Below are positions 51,608 through 60,622 of a stretch of 64,000 bases of DNA, piece after piece; position 1 is the stretch's first letter, and each line of letters begins with the position of its first letter. The translations under genes and the position numbers were made by a program. The DNA lies in the NCBI RefSeq assembly GCF_009184865.1, contig NZ_CP045096.1, forward strand, positions 744,001 through 808,000, written 5' to 3'. The notes beneath the pieces are model-generated. The model ran no database searches. It saw only the letters and a list, made by a program, of their open reading frames with translations, and had not been told where the DNA came from. The DNA is from Streptomyces phaeolivaceus (GTDB lineage: Bacteria; Actinomycetota; Actinomycetes; Streptomycetales; Streptomycetaceae).

Positions 51608-52853
51608 GATACGCCGCTTCCCGTTCGCCGTGCGGCTGCTCCTGGTCAATCAGCTCGGCGTCAACATCGGCTTCTACCTTCTGATCCCCTACCTGGCCAC
51701 CCACCTCACGGAGAACCTGGGTATGTCGGCGGCTGTCGTCGGTGTCGTCCTGGGCGTCCGCAACCTCAGCCAGCAGGGCCTGTTCATCATCGGCGGCTCC
51801 GCCTCGGACCGGCTCGGCGCGCGGGGCGTGATCATCGCCGGGTGCGCGCTGCGGACCCTCGGGTTCGGGCTGTTCGCGCTCGGCGACGGGCTGCCGGTGC
51901 TGCTGGCCGCGTCCGTGCTGAGCGGGCTCGCCGGGGCACTGTTCAATCCGGCGGTGCGGGCGTATCTGGCACAGGAGGCCGGGGAGCACAAGGCGGAGGC
52001 GTTCGCGCTGTTCAACGTCTTCGCGACGACGGGTGCGCTGATCGGGCCCCTGCTGGGCAGTGTGCTGCTGCTCGTGGACTTCCGTACCTCCGCGCTGACC
52101 GCCGCCGGGATCTTCGCGGTCCTCACCGTCGCACAGGCCCTCGTGCTGCCCGCGCGGGCGGTCGAACCGAGCGGCGGCGGAGTCCTCGGGGACTGGCGGG
52201 AGGTCCTCGGGAACCGGGCGTTCCTGGCGTTCGCGCTCGCCATGGTCGGCATGTTCACCCTGGAGGCCCAGCTGTATCTGCTGCTGCCGGCCGGGGCCCG
52301 GGACGCCACCGGCTGGGACGGCGCCGCCGGTCTCGTCTTCCTCGTCGGCACCCTGGCCAACCTCGCGCTGCAACTCCGTCTCACCAAGGCGCTCAAGTCG
52401 CGTGGCGACAGGGCCCGTTGGATCGCTCTGGGCCTCGCCGTGACAGCACTGGCGTTCCTGCCACCGGCCGTCGCGACCGGGCTCGGCGCCTCCGGATGGC
52501 TCGCCGGCGCGGCCGTCCTGCTGGGCGCGCTGCTCCTCTACCTCGGCCTCATGATCGCCTCACCGTTCGTCATGGAGCTGATCCCCCGCTTCGGCCGGCC
52601 CGAGCTGACCGGCACCTACTTCGGGATCTTCTACGTCGTCTCGGGTGCCGCGGCGGCCCTCGGCAACACCCTCGTCGGGTGGGCCATGGACGCCGGGGAC
52701 CACGGCGGCCACACCTGGCTCCCCTGGGTGTGCTGCGCCCTGTTCGGACTGCTCTCGGCGGCGGGCATCGGCCGGCTCCACCGGCTCGGCGCACTGCCCT
52801 CGAACCCTCCGGCGGTCGCCCCCGCCACGGCCGGAGCGGGGCGCGGCGCATGA
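51591..52853 (+). CDS. MFS exporter of the metallophore-like operon
   Basis: A 420-residue, 12-helix MFS transporter: NQLGVNIGFYLLIPYLATHL in helix 1, the motif-A-like GSASDRLGARGVIIAG between helices 2 and 3, and GALFNPAVRAYLAQEA. This resembles the small-molecule/siderophore exporters such as CntE or EntS in size and layout. GTG start lies 17 nt inside the epimerase gene, giving strong coupling. Position between biosynthetic and import genes suggests it secretes the product. Specificity is inferred from context. Confidence 0.87.
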   Translation: MRTWHEIRRFPFAVRLLLVNQLGVNIGFYLLIPYLATHLTENLGMSAAVVGVVLGVRNLSQQGLFIIGGSASDRLGARGVIIAGCALRTLGFGLFALGDGLPVLLAASVLSGLAGALFNPAVRAYLAQEAGEHKAEAFALFNVFATTGALIGPLLGSVLLLVDFRTSALTAAGIFAVLTVAQALVLPARAVEPSGGGVLGDWREVLGNRAFLAFALAMVGMFTLEAQLYLLLPAGARDATGWDGAAGLVFLVGTLANLALQLRLTKALKSRGDRARWIALGLAVTALAFLPPAVATGLGASGWLAGAAVLLGALLLYLGLMIASPFVMELIPRFGRPELTGTYFGIFYVVSGAAAALGNTLVGWAMDAGDHGGHTWLPWVCCALFGLLSAAGIGRLHRLGALPSNPPAVAPATAGAGRGA

Positions 52854-53641
52854 CGCACGGCAACCTCCTCACCGACAACCCGGAGCTGTACGAGGCCCGT
52901 TTCCCCGACGCCGAGCGGCTGGCCGGGCGCTGGGCCGAGGACTGTCTGCGGCGCCACGGTGCCGGGCCCCGGGTCCTGGACATGGGCTGCGGCACCGGCC
53001 GCGACGCCGCCCATCTGCACGACGCCGGCCGTACGGTGACCGGCGCGGACCTCTCCGAGGCGATGCTCGCCCACGCCGGGCAGCGGCACCCCGGGCCGAC
53101 GTACGTACGGGCGGACCTGCACGGCTTCGACCTGGGCCGGGCGGCGTTCGACGCGGTCGTGTGCCTGGACAGCTCCCTGCTGTACTGCCACACCAACGCC
53201 CAGCTCGACGGCTTCCTCACCTCCTGCCGTCAAGCCCTCGCACCCGGTGGGCTGTTGGTGGCGGAGATGCGCAACGGCGCCTATTTCCTGGGCCGTTCCG
53301 ACCTCCTCGACACCCCGACCGTCAACGCCTTCACCTGGCAGGGCACCGCCCACCGGTCCACCACCACCCTCACCGTCGACCGCACCGCCCAACTCCTGCG
53401 CCGTACACGGGTCTGGACGTCGGACGACGGCACCACGCCCGTCGAACAGCGGTCCGCCTGGCGGCTGTTGTTCCCGCTGGAGCTGCGGCACGTCCTCACC
53501 ACGCACGGCTTCGAGGTACTCGAACTGCACGACGGTCCGGGGCCGCGCACCGAACCGCTGTGGAGGGAGGGGCAGTTGCCCCGCCTCTCGACGGACGCGG
53601 ACCGGCTGCACGTCGTCGCGCGACTCACCTCCGCCCGCTGA
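52850..53641 (+). CDS. Class I SAM-dependent methyltransferase
   Basis: A 263-residue methyltransferase with motif I VLDMGCGTGRDAAHL (about 42-56), the acidic residue TGADLSEAML closing strand 2, and FDAVVCLDSSLLYCHT (motif IV region). The C-terminal half is beta-rich and would form a substrate cap. ATG overlaps the MFS stop (ATGA). It could N- or O-methylate the peptide product, or methylate a biosynthetic intermediate; the acceptor cannot be told. The 29-nt gap to the next gene is the only gap inside the operon. Confidence 0.88.
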   Translation: MTHGNLLTDNPELYEARFPDAERLAGRWAEDCLRRHGAGPRVLDMGCGTGRDAAHLHDAGRTVTGADLSEAMLAHAGQRHPGPTYVRADLHGFDLGRAAFDAVVCLDSSLLYCHTNAQLDGFLTSCRQALAPGGLLVAEMRNGAYFLGRSDLLDTPTVNAFTWQGTAHRSTTTLTVDRTAQLLRRTRVWTSDDGTTPVEQRSAWRLLFPLELRHVLTTHGFEVLELHDGPGPRTEPLWREGQLPRLSTDADRLHVVARLTSAR

Positions 53642-53670
53642 CCCCTCCCCCCTTCACCCAAGGAACCCTC

Positions 53671-55263
53671 ATGCACGAAGAACTCTTCCCCGGTCTGCGC
53701 CGACGCGGCTTCCTCGCCGCCACGGGCGCCGCCTCGCTCGGCGCCCTCGCCCTGACGGGATGCGGCGGGAGCGGCGGCACGGACAGCGCAGCGGACGGCG
53801 GCGACGGCACACCGAAGCGCGGCGGACGGCTGCGGGCCGCGTTCGCGGGCGGCGGCGCCAGCGAGACCCTCGACCCGCATCTGGCCAGTCTGTTCGCCGA
53901 TGTCGCCAGAGCCAAGGCGCTGTACGACAAGCTCGCCGACTACGGCGCCGACCTGTCCGCACAGCCCCGGCTGGCCGCGAAGTGGGAGTCGAACAAGGCC
54001 CTGGACCGCTGGCAGGTCACCCTGCGCGAAGCCACCTTCCACGACGGCAGGCCCGTCACCGCGAAGGACGTGCTGTACAGCTACCGCCGGATCGCCGACC
54101 CGGAGAAGGCGTTCCGGGCGAAGGCGTCGCTCGAGCCCATCGACCTCGACGCGAGCCGGGCCACCGGGGAGCGCGGCATCGAGTTCGTGCTGAAGCGGCC
54201 GACCGCCGAATTCCCCAATGTGCTGGCCGCGTTCGGAGCGTACATCGTGCCGGAGAACGCGGGGAAGGACGACGCCGCCGACTTCGACACCAAGCCGATC
54301 GGCTCCGGACCCTTCCGTTTCGTGTCCTTCTCCCCCGGCCGCTCCGCCGTCTTCCGCCGCTTCGACGCCTACTGGGAGGGCGCCGCGCGTCTCGACGAAC
54401 TCGAGATCGTGGTCGCGGGCGAGGAGTCGGCCCGTGTCAACGCGCTCCTCGGCGGCCAGGTCGAGTACGCCCACGAGCTGAACCCCACCACCGCCCGCGC
54501 CCACGAGGGCAAGGGGCAGATCGAGATCGTCCGGCTCCGCAACAGCGCCATGCAGGCGTTCTGCATGAAGACCGACCGTGCGCCCTTCGACGACAAGCGG
54601 GTGCGGGAGGCGTTCTTCCTGATCGCCGACCGTCAGGAACTCGTCGACGGGGCGCTCTCCGGGGCGGGCGTGATCGGCAACGACCTGTTCGGCAAGGGCT
54701 ACGAGTACTACGCGGCCGACCTCCCCCAGCGCGAGCAGGACCTCGACCGGGCACGGGCCCTCCTCAAGCAGGCCGGTGCCGAGAAGCTCAAGGTCACGCT
54801 GGACACCTCGGCCGTGGCCGCCGGGTTCACCGAGGCCGCCAGCATCTTCAAGGACCAGGCCGCCAAGGCGGGCGTCACGATCGATGTGCGGATGGGCAGC
54901 AAGGACTCCTACTGGAGCGACATCCTCGACTCCGGCACCCTCTCCTGCTACCGCTCCGGCGCCATGCCCATCGAGGCACACCTCTCGCAGCGGCTGCTCA
55001 CCGACTCCACCACCAACGCCACCCAGTGGCGGCACAAGGACTTCGACGCGCTGTACCGGCAGGCGCAGTCCACCCGCGACAAGACGGAACGGGCCGCCGT
55101 CTACGGGCGGATGCAGCGCCGGCTGTACGCCGAGGGCGGCTTCCTGATCTGGGGGTTCGCCGACTGGATCATCGGAACGGCCAAGACCGTCAAGGGAGTT
55201 GAGGCGAAGGCTCCCGCCAACACACTCGACTGGGCACGCTTCGACAAGGTGTGGCTCGGGTGA
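53671..55263 (+). CDS. Tat-exported ABC binding lipoprotein, peptide/nickel family
   Basis: A 530-residue family 5 (OppA/NikA/CntA-like) binding protein. The N-terminus RRRGFLAATGAASLGALALTGC combines a twin-arginine RRxFL motif with a lipobox at Cys31, so it is probably folded or loaded before export through Tat. Core motifs include SETLDPHLASLFADVARAKALYDKL, LREATFHDGRPVTAKDVLYSYRRI, PIGSGPFRF and DDKRVREAFFLIADRQEL. It starts the import half of the operon and should capture a metal-ligand complex, as CntA captures metal-staphylopine. AAGGA precedes the ATG. Confidence 0.88.
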   Translation: MHEELFPGLRRRGFLAATGAASLGALALTGCGGSGGTDSAADGGDGTPKRGGRLRAAFAGGGASETLDPHLASLFADVARAKALYDKLADYGADLSAQPRLAAKWESNKALDRWQVTLREATFHDGRPVTAKDVLYSYRRIADPEKAFRAKASLEPIDLDASRATGERGIEFVLKRPTAEFPNVLAAFGAYIVPENAGKDDAADFDTKPIGSGPFRFVSFSPGRSAVFRRFDAYWEGAARLDELEIVVAGEESARVNALLGGQVEYAHELNPTTARAHEGKGQIEIVRLRNSAMQAFCMKTDRAPFDDKRVREAFFLIADRQELVDGALSGAGVIGNDLFGKGYEYYAADLPQREQDLDRARALLKQAGAEKLKVTLDTSAVAAGFTEAASIFKDQAAKAGVTIDVRMGSKDSYWSDILDSGTLSCYRSGAMPIEAHLSQRLLTDSTTNATQWRHKDFDALYRQAQSTRDKTERAAVYGRMQRRLYAEGGFLIWGFADWIIGTAKTVKGVEAKAPANTLDWARFDKVWLG

Positions 55264-56219
55264 GCGGAGCCAGTCTGCGTGCCTTCGTCGTCCGGCGGCT
55301 GCTTCTCGGTGTCGCGCAGACCGTGGCCGTCGTGCTGCTGGTCTTCGCGCTCACCGAGGCGCTGCCGGGCGACGCGGCGGTCGCCCTGGCCGGCGACCAG
55401 CCGGACCCGGAGCGGATCGCCGCCATCCGTGAGGCGATGCGTCTCGACCGGCCGGTGCACGAGCGGCTGGCCGACTGGGCGTTCGGCCTGGCGCACGGCG
55501 ACTTCGGGACCTCGCTGACCTCCGGCCGCCCGGTCGCCGGGTACCTCGCCGACGGCTTCGGCCCGACCCTGCTGCTGGCCGCGCTCACCGTGGCCCTGCT
55601 CGTGCCGATCGGCTTCGGCCTCGGCGTACTGGCCGCCCGGCACGAGGGCGGCCCCGTCGACCGGCTGATCAGCTCCGTCACGCTCGCCGTGTACGCGGTC
55701 CCCGAGTTCGCCCTCGGGGTGCTGCTGGTGACCGTGTTCGCGCTGAAGCTGGCCTGGCTGCCGCCGACCGCGCTGGGCTACGGCACCGATCTGCTCGCCC
55801 ACCCGGCGGCGCTCGTGCTGCCCGTGCTCGTCCTGCTCGCCCGGCCGGTCTGCTCCCTGGTCCGGCTGGTCCGGGCCGGCATGGTCGACGCCCTCGCCTC
55901 CCCGTACGCCGCCCATGCCCGCCGGTACGGCGTCCCTGGCGTCCGGGTCCGGTACGCCCACGCCCTGCCCAACGCCCTCGCCCCCGCCGCCCAGCAACTC
56001 GCCCGTACCGTCGACTGGTTGCTGTGCGGAGTCATCGTCGTGGAGGCCCTCTTCGTGATCCCCGGACTCGGCACCGTCCTGCTCAACGCCGTCGCCGAAC
56101 GCGATGTCCCGGTGGTCCAGGGCCTGGCCGTCGTCTTCGGCGTCCTGACCGTCGTCCTCAACCTGGGCGCGGACGTGGTCGCCCGGCGGCTGGCACCCCG
56201 GGCGGGGGTGGCGGCGTGA
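55260..56219 (+). CDS. ABC permease, DppB/NikB/CntB-like
   Basis: A 319-residue permease. The N-terminal RAFVVRRLLLGVAQTVAVVLLVFALTEALPGD is the classic DppB opening. It has about six helices, and the EAA-type loop LVRAGMVDALASPYAAHARRYGVPGVRVRYAHALPNALAP contacts the ATPase. The GTG at 55260 overlaps the binding-protein stop (GTGA); a GTG three codons earlier is an alternative. Forms the channel with the next gene's product. Confidence 0.92.
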   Translation: MSGASLRAFVVRRLLLGVAQTVAVVLLVFALTEALPGDAAVALAGDQPDPERIAAIREAMRLDRPVHERLADWAFGLAHGDFGTSLTSGRPVAGYLADGFGPTLLLAALTVALLVPIGFGLGVLAARHEGGPVDRLISSVTLAVYAVPEFALGVLLVTVFALKLAWLPPTALGYGTDLLAHPAALVLPVLVLLARPVCSLVRLVRAGMVDALASPYAAHARRYGVPGVRVRYAHALPNALAPAAQQLARTVDWLLCGVIVVEALFVIPGLGTVLLNAVAERDVPVVQGLAVVFGVLTVVLNLGADVVARRLAPRAGVAA

Positions 56220-57121
56220 CGACGCGGGCGCCGACCACGTCGGGCACCCCGGGCACCCCGGGCACCGCGCGGGAACCCGGCGCACCGGCCGCCGCGTCGG
56301 GGTCCCGTCGGCGTACGGGCCGCTTCGCGCTGGGCGTCGCGATCATCGCCGTACCTCTTCTCCTCGCCCTCCTCGGACCGGTGTTCGCCGGGGAGCCGGG
56401 GGCGCGGGCCGCGTCGTTCGCGCTCGGCGACGGGCACTGGCTCGGTACGGACTTCGTGGGCCGGGACGTGTGGCTGCAGGTGCTGCACGGCGGTCGGCCG
56501 GTCGTACTGACCGCGCTCGGTGCCGGGTTGCTGGCCTATCTCGTCGCACTGCCGGTCGGACTCGTCGCCGCGCTGACCCGTCGGCGATGGCTGGAGGAGT
56601 CGCTGATGCGGCCACTGGACGTCCTGATCGCGATCCCGTCGCTGTTGCTGATCCTGCTGGTCGCCTCCGTGTTCACGCCCGGAGCCGTCGGCCTGGCCCT
56701 GCTCGTCGCGCTGGTCAATGTGCCGGACGCGGCCCGTCTCGTGCGCGCCGCCGCCACGGAGGCCGCCGCCCGGCCGGTCGTCGAGGCGCTCCGGCTCCAG
56801 GGCGAGAGCTGGTGGCGCACGGCCGTCGGCTGTGTCGGCCGCGCCATCCTGCGCACGCTCGGCGCCGACGCCGGCACCCGGCTGACCGGGGTGCTGTATC
56901 TGGTCGCCACGGCCGCGTTCCTCGGTGTCGGGGTGGACCCGGACGCCGCCGACTGGGCGGTGATGGTCGACCGCAACCGCACCGGTCTGTTCGTACAGCC
57001 ATGGGCGGTGGTGGTGCCCGCCCTGCTGATCGTGGCGCTGACCACGGGGACCAATCTGCTCTTCGACGCCGCGCTGGAGCGGCCCGGCCGCCGCCGGGGA
57101 CGGAAGGAACGACACGCGTGA
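56216..57121 (+). CDS. ABC permease, DppC/NikC/CntC-like
   Basis: A 301-residue permease: after a Thr/Gly/Pro-rich 30-residue start come the first helix, the family motif HWLGTDFVGRDVWLQVLHGGRPVVLTALGAG, and the EAA-type loop VNVPDAARLVRAAATEAAARPVVEALRLQGESWWRTAVG. A DppC-type domain with five to six helices completes it. GTG start overlaps the preceding stop and its own stop overlaps the ATPase GTG. Second half of the import channel. Confidence 0.9.
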   Translation: MTTRAPTTSGTPGTPGTAREPGAPAAASGSRRRTGRFALGVAIIAVPLLLALLGPVFAGEPGARAASFALGDGHWLGTDFVGRDVWLQVLHGGRPVVLTALGAGLLAYLVALPVGLVAALTRRRWLEESLMRPLDVLIAIPSLLLILLVASVFTPGAVGLALLVALVNVPDAARLVRAAATEAAARPVVEALRLQGESWWRTAVGCVGRAILRTLGADAGTRLTGVLYLVATAAFLGVGVDPDAADWAVMVDRNRTGLFVQPWAVVVPALLIVALTTGTNLLFDAALERPGRRRGRKERHA

Positions 57122-58785
57122 AGCGGTACGACCACGAAGGCGGCCGGTCCGCCTCGGCACCGTCCGTCCCGGCACCGCCCGCCTCGGCGCCGCTGGTCGA
57201 GGTCACGGATCTGCGGGTCGAGGTGGGCGGCCGGGCGATCGTCGACGGGGTGAGTCTGCGGGTGCCGCCCGGCCGGGTCACCGCGCTGGTGGGTGCCTCC
57301 GGCAGCGGGAAGACCACCACCGGGCTGGCACTGCTCGGCGAGTTCCCGGCGGGCGCGCACGTCACCGGTGAGGTGCGGGTGGCGGCCGGCGGTCTCGTCG
57401 GATACGTCCCGCAGCATCCTGCGGCCGTCCTCAACCCGGCCCGCAGGATCAGCGCCCTGCTGACCGACATCGCCCGTACCCAGGTACGCGATCTGCCGCG
57501 CGGCAGCCGCCGGGCGACCGCCCGCGCACGCGTGCTCCAGGCCCTGGCCGACGCCCGACTCCCCGACGCCGAACAGCTGTTGCGCCGCTACCCGCACCAG
57601 CTCTCCGGCGGCCAGCAGCAGCGTGTCGTGCTCGCCCAGGCCCTGCTGCTCGGCGCCCGGGTCGTGGTCGCCGACGAACCCACCACCGGACAGGACGCGT
57701 TGACCAAACGCCTCGTCGTCGAGCAGCTGGCGGCGGTCGCGGCGCGCGGCATCGCGGTCGTCCTGCTCAGCCACGACCTCGACGTGGTCCGCGCCCTCGC
57801 CGACGAGGTGCATGTCATGCGAGCGGGGCGGGTCGTGGAGTCGGGGCCGGTGGAACGGGTGTGGTCGGAGCCCCGCCACGAGTGGACCCGCCGACTCCTC
57901 GCCGCGCCGACGACGGACCCGGGCGACCGGCACGGACCCGAGACCGACCGAGCCGTACGACCGGTACTGAGCGTCCGCGCCCTCACCGCCCGCCACCGCG
58001 ACGGCCCACGCGGCCCGACCGGCACGACCGGCACGACCGGCACGACCGGCACGACCGGCACGACCACAGCCGTACACGCACCAGAACTCTCCCTCTACTC
58101 GGGCGAGTTGCTGGCACTCGTCGGCCGCTCGGGCAGTGGCAAGACCACTCTCGCCCGTTGTCTCGCCGGGCTCCACCGCGACCACGACGGCGAGATCCTG
58201 CTCGACGGCACTCCCCTGCCGCGCAGCCTGCGGGACCGTGGCCGGGGGCAGTTGGCGGCGGTGCAGTACGTCTTCCAGGACGCCCGCGCCGCCTTCGACG
58301 AGCACCGCCCGGTCCTCCACCAGGTCGCCCGCACGGCGGTCCGGCTGCGCGGAGTGGACGCGGCTGCCGCCGAGGCCGAGGCCCTGACCACCCTGACCCG
58401 CCTGGGCCTGCCGCCGGATGTGGTGGGCCGCCGCCCCACCGGGCTCTCCGGCGGCGAACTCCAGCGCGCCGCCCTGGCCCGCGCCCTCCTCGCCCACCCG
58501 CGCGTCCTGATCTGCGACGAGATCACCTCGGGCCTCGACACGGTCACCCGACGCGGCATCCTCGACGTCCTCACGGGCCTGCTCGGCGGCGACACGGGCC
58601 CCGGACCGGCCCTTCTGCTGATCACGCACGACCTGGAGACCGCCGCCGTCGCCGATCGCGTCGCGGTCATGGACGCGGGCGAGATCGTCGAGCAGGGGCC
58701 CGCCCGGCAGCTCCTCACCAGTCCACGGCACCCCTTCACGGCCTCGCTCGTCGCCACACGCAGTAACTTCGCCGAGCGCTCGTAG
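57118..58785 (+). CDS. Fused dual ABC ATPase (DppD-DppF/CntD-CntF type)
   Basis: A 555-residue protein joining two nucleotide-binding domains. NBD1 has Walker A GASGSGKTT (59-67), signature LSGGQQQR and Walker B VVVADEPTTGQD with H-loop SHD. NBD2 has GRSGSGKTT, LSGGELQR, LICDEITSGLD and THD. The linker contains (GTT)n, encoded by five GGCACGACC repeats, likely slippage. In Opp/Nik/Cnt systems these are two separate proteins. Both sites look competent. Last gene of the operon; its stop is followed by 46 nt before the next gene. Confidence 0.92.
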   Translation: MKRYDHEGGRSASAPSVPAPPASAPLVEVTDLRVEVGGRAIVDGVSLRVPPGRVTALVGASGSGKTTTGLALLGEFPAGAHVTGEVRVAAGGLVGYVPQHPAAVLNPARRISALLTDIARTQVRDLPRGSRRATARARVLQALADARLPDAEQLLRRYPHQLSGGQQQRVVLAQALLLGARVVVADEPTTGQDALTKRLVVEQLAAVAARGIAVVLLSHDLDVVRALADEVHVMRAGRVVESGPVERVWSEPRHEWTRRLLAAPTTDPGDRHGPETDRAVRPVLSVRALTARHRDGPRGPTGTTGTTGTTGTTGTTTAVHAPELSLYSGELLALVGRSGSGKTTLARCLAGLHRDHDGEILLDGTPLPRSLRDRGRGQLAAVQYVFQDARAAFDEHRPVLHQVARTAVRLRGVDAAAAEAEALTTLTRLGLPPDVVGRRPTGLSGGELQRAALARALLAHPRVLICDEITSGLDTVTRRGILDVLTGLLGGDTGPGPALLLITHDLETAAVADRVAVMDAGEIVEQGPARQLLTSPRHPFTASLVATRSNFAERS

Positions 58786-58831
58786 TTCAAGAGGACAAGT
58801 CGCGAGTCGAAGTGAAGTGAAGGGTTGGCCT

Positions 58832-59377
58832 ATGGGTACGGGCAAGGGCAGGTTCGGCGTCGTGGTGGCGGCGGCCCTGGCGGTGGTCCTCACCGGCTGC
58901 GGCGGGGCCGGGGACGGCGATCACAACGACGACGGCTCGGGAGCGAGGCCGCAGCCGTCGTCCGCGACCCGCACCCCGTCCGGAGCGAGGGCAACGGGCG
59001 AGGGCGGAGGTGACGGCACGCGCACAGGGCCGTCCGAGACGGATCCGCCCACCCCGCCCAAGCCCTCCCCCACCCGCACCGACCGCACCGAACCCGACTC
59101 GGGCACCGCCCCCGACACAGCCGCGTGCTTCGACGGGCGCTGCCGGCTCACCGTGTCCAAGCCCCTGTCCATCGACGTCGACAGCCGGTTCGGCGTCGGG
59201 GAGCTGCGCGTCACGAAGGTCACGGACGACACCGTGGTGCTCCAGTCCTCGGGCGCCGGAACGTTCCTCAGCTCCTCGCTCGGTGAGGGCGGCACCGGCG
59301 GCCTGAACGGCCTCGGCTTCCGCGTAGAGTCCCTCGAAGGCGGCACGGCGGTGCTGGAGTTCTTCCCCCGCGCCTGA
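58832..59377 (+). CDS. Putative lipoprotein, unknown function
   Basis: A 181-residue lipoprotein: MGTGKGRFGVVVAAALAVVLTGC gives signal and lipobox. A long Gly/Asp/Thr/Pro-rich disordered linker (about 24-95) follows, then a compact beta domain with a Cys pair (AACFDGRCRLTVSKPLSIDVDSRFGVGELRVTKVTDDTVVLQSSGAGTFLSSSLGEGGTGGLNGLGFRVESLEGGTAVLEFFP). ATG at 58832 has AAGGG 7 nt upstream. It follows the ABC operon by 46 nt and could be its last member, but nothing in it shows a metal function. Confidence 0.75.
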   Translation: MGTGKGRFGVVVAAALAVVLTGCGGAGDGDHNDDGSGARPQPSSATRTPSGARATGEGGGDGTRTGPSETDPPTPPKPSPTRTDRTEPDSGTAPDTAACFDGRCRLTVSKPLSIDVDSRFGVGELRVTKVTDDTVVLQSSGAGTFLSSSLGEGGTGGLNGLGFRVESLEGGTAVLEFFPRA

Positions 59378-59425
59378 GCGACCGCCCGAGTGACCGGGTG
59401 CCGAGTGCGCGGGGAGGCAGGGCGG

Positions 59426-60622
59426 ATGAGCGTCGTCGTACGGGAGCAGCGGCTGGCCGGGCTGCGCTGGCTCGTGGTGTCCGGGCCCCGGCGGGAGGCG
59501 TTCCGGGCGCTCGGCGAGAGCGCGCGGGCGGACATCGGGGTCGTACGGGAGACGATGCCGGAGCGGGAGGCGCTGCGCCGCCGGGTCCGTACCGAGGAGG
59601 GCGCCGCCCTGCTGGACCGGGTGCTTCGGGCCACACGGGAGCGACACCCTTGGGAACTGGCCGAGTTGGAGGCGCTGGCCGAGGGCGCGGGGGTCCCCTT
59701 CGACGATCTGCTCCTCGCCAATCTCCGGGGCGACCTGGGCACCGATGACGGCACCGGCTGCTCCGACCTGATCTGGCGGGGCGAGCACTCCTTCGTCGCC
59801 CACAACGAGGACGGCGCGCCCACGCTCGACGGGCGGCTGACGCTGCTCACGCTGGTGCTGGACGGTCTCGTGCCGGTGACGGTCCAGTGGTATCCGGGGT
59901 TCGTGCCGGCGAACGCGTTCACGGCCACCGGGCACGGCCTGGTCTGGGGCATCAACCACCTCCAGGTGGCCCGTCCGGCGGCCGGTGGCGCCGGACGCCA
60001 TTTCGTCGCCCGTGCCATGCAGCAGGTCCCGACCCTGGACACCGCCCTGGAGCATCTGCGCACGCACCCCGGCGCGGGCGGCTTCTCGTACGCGATCGGG
60101 GAGCGCGCCACCGGCCGGGTCGTGGTGGCGGAGGCGGCGGGCGGCCGGACCGCCGTCGTGGAGGCCACCCCCGCCGAGCCGCTGCACTGGCACACGAACC
60201 ATCTGCGCCATCTGCCCGACCCCCTGGAGCCGGCCGGGCCGGGGGCGTCCGCCGACTCCCTCGGCCGGTACGAGGAGAGCGTCGCCCGGGGCCGCGCGCT
60301 GGACTCCCTGCGCACCGGGGGCCGGGAACCGGAACCCTCGGGCGCCTGGTTCCTGGACGCCCTGACCGGTGCCCCGCTCCCCCACGGCGTCCATCGCACG
60401 GCCGCGGACGGCGATCCGCTGATGACCCTGGGCACGGCGGTGGCCGATCTGACCGCCGACCGCGTCCTCGTGCGCGGCCCCCGGGGCGACACCGCCGAAC
60501 TGCCGCTGTCCGACTTCGTACGAGGTGTCGCGCCCGGGGCCCAGGGCCTGTCCGCCGAGCGTGTGCGGGTCAGACGATCTCGACGAGGAGGTCGCCGCCC
60601 TCCACCTGCTGGATCTTGTTGA
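59426..60622 (+). CDS. C45-family Ntn hydrolase/acyltransferase-like protein
   Basis: A 398-residue protein resembling the acyl-CoA:6-aminopenicillanate acyltransferase (peptidase C45) family, whose precursor self-cleaves before a catalytic Cys. The candidate nucleophile is C112 in GTDDGTGCSDLIW. Following segments (HSFVAHNEDGAPTLDGRLTLL, FVPANAFTATGHGLVWGINHLQ, RHFVARAMQQVPTLDTALEHL, HWHTNHLRH) fit the family. It may hydrolyse or transfer acyl or peptidyl groups. The ATG at 59426 follows GGGGAGG. Its last 18 codons overlap the 3' end of pyruvate carboxylase on the other strand. Confidence 0.78.
   Translation: MSVVVREQRLAGLRWLVVSGPRREAFRALGESARADIGVVRETMPEREALRRRVRTEEGAALLDRVLRATRERHPWELAELEALAEGAGVPFDDLLLANLRGDLGTDDGTGCSDLIWRGEHSFVAHNEDGAPTLDGRLTLLTLVLDGLVPVTVQWYPGFVPANAFTATGHGLVWGINHLQVARPAAGGAGRHFVARAMQQVPTLDTALEHLRTHPGAGGFSYAIGERATGRVVVAEAAGGRTAVVEATPAEPLHWHTNHLRHLPDPLEPAGPGASADSLGRYEESVARGRALDSLRTGGREPEPSGAWFLDALTGAPLPHGVHRTAADGDPLMTLGTAVADLTADRVLVRGPRGDTAELPLSDFVRGVAPGAQGLSAERVRVRRSRRGGRRPPPAGSC

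Noticed and set aside
58017..58063. GGCACGACC repeats as an integration or recombination site
   Set aside because: They encode an in-frame Gly-Thr-Thr linker between the two ATPase domains; no flanking mobility genes.
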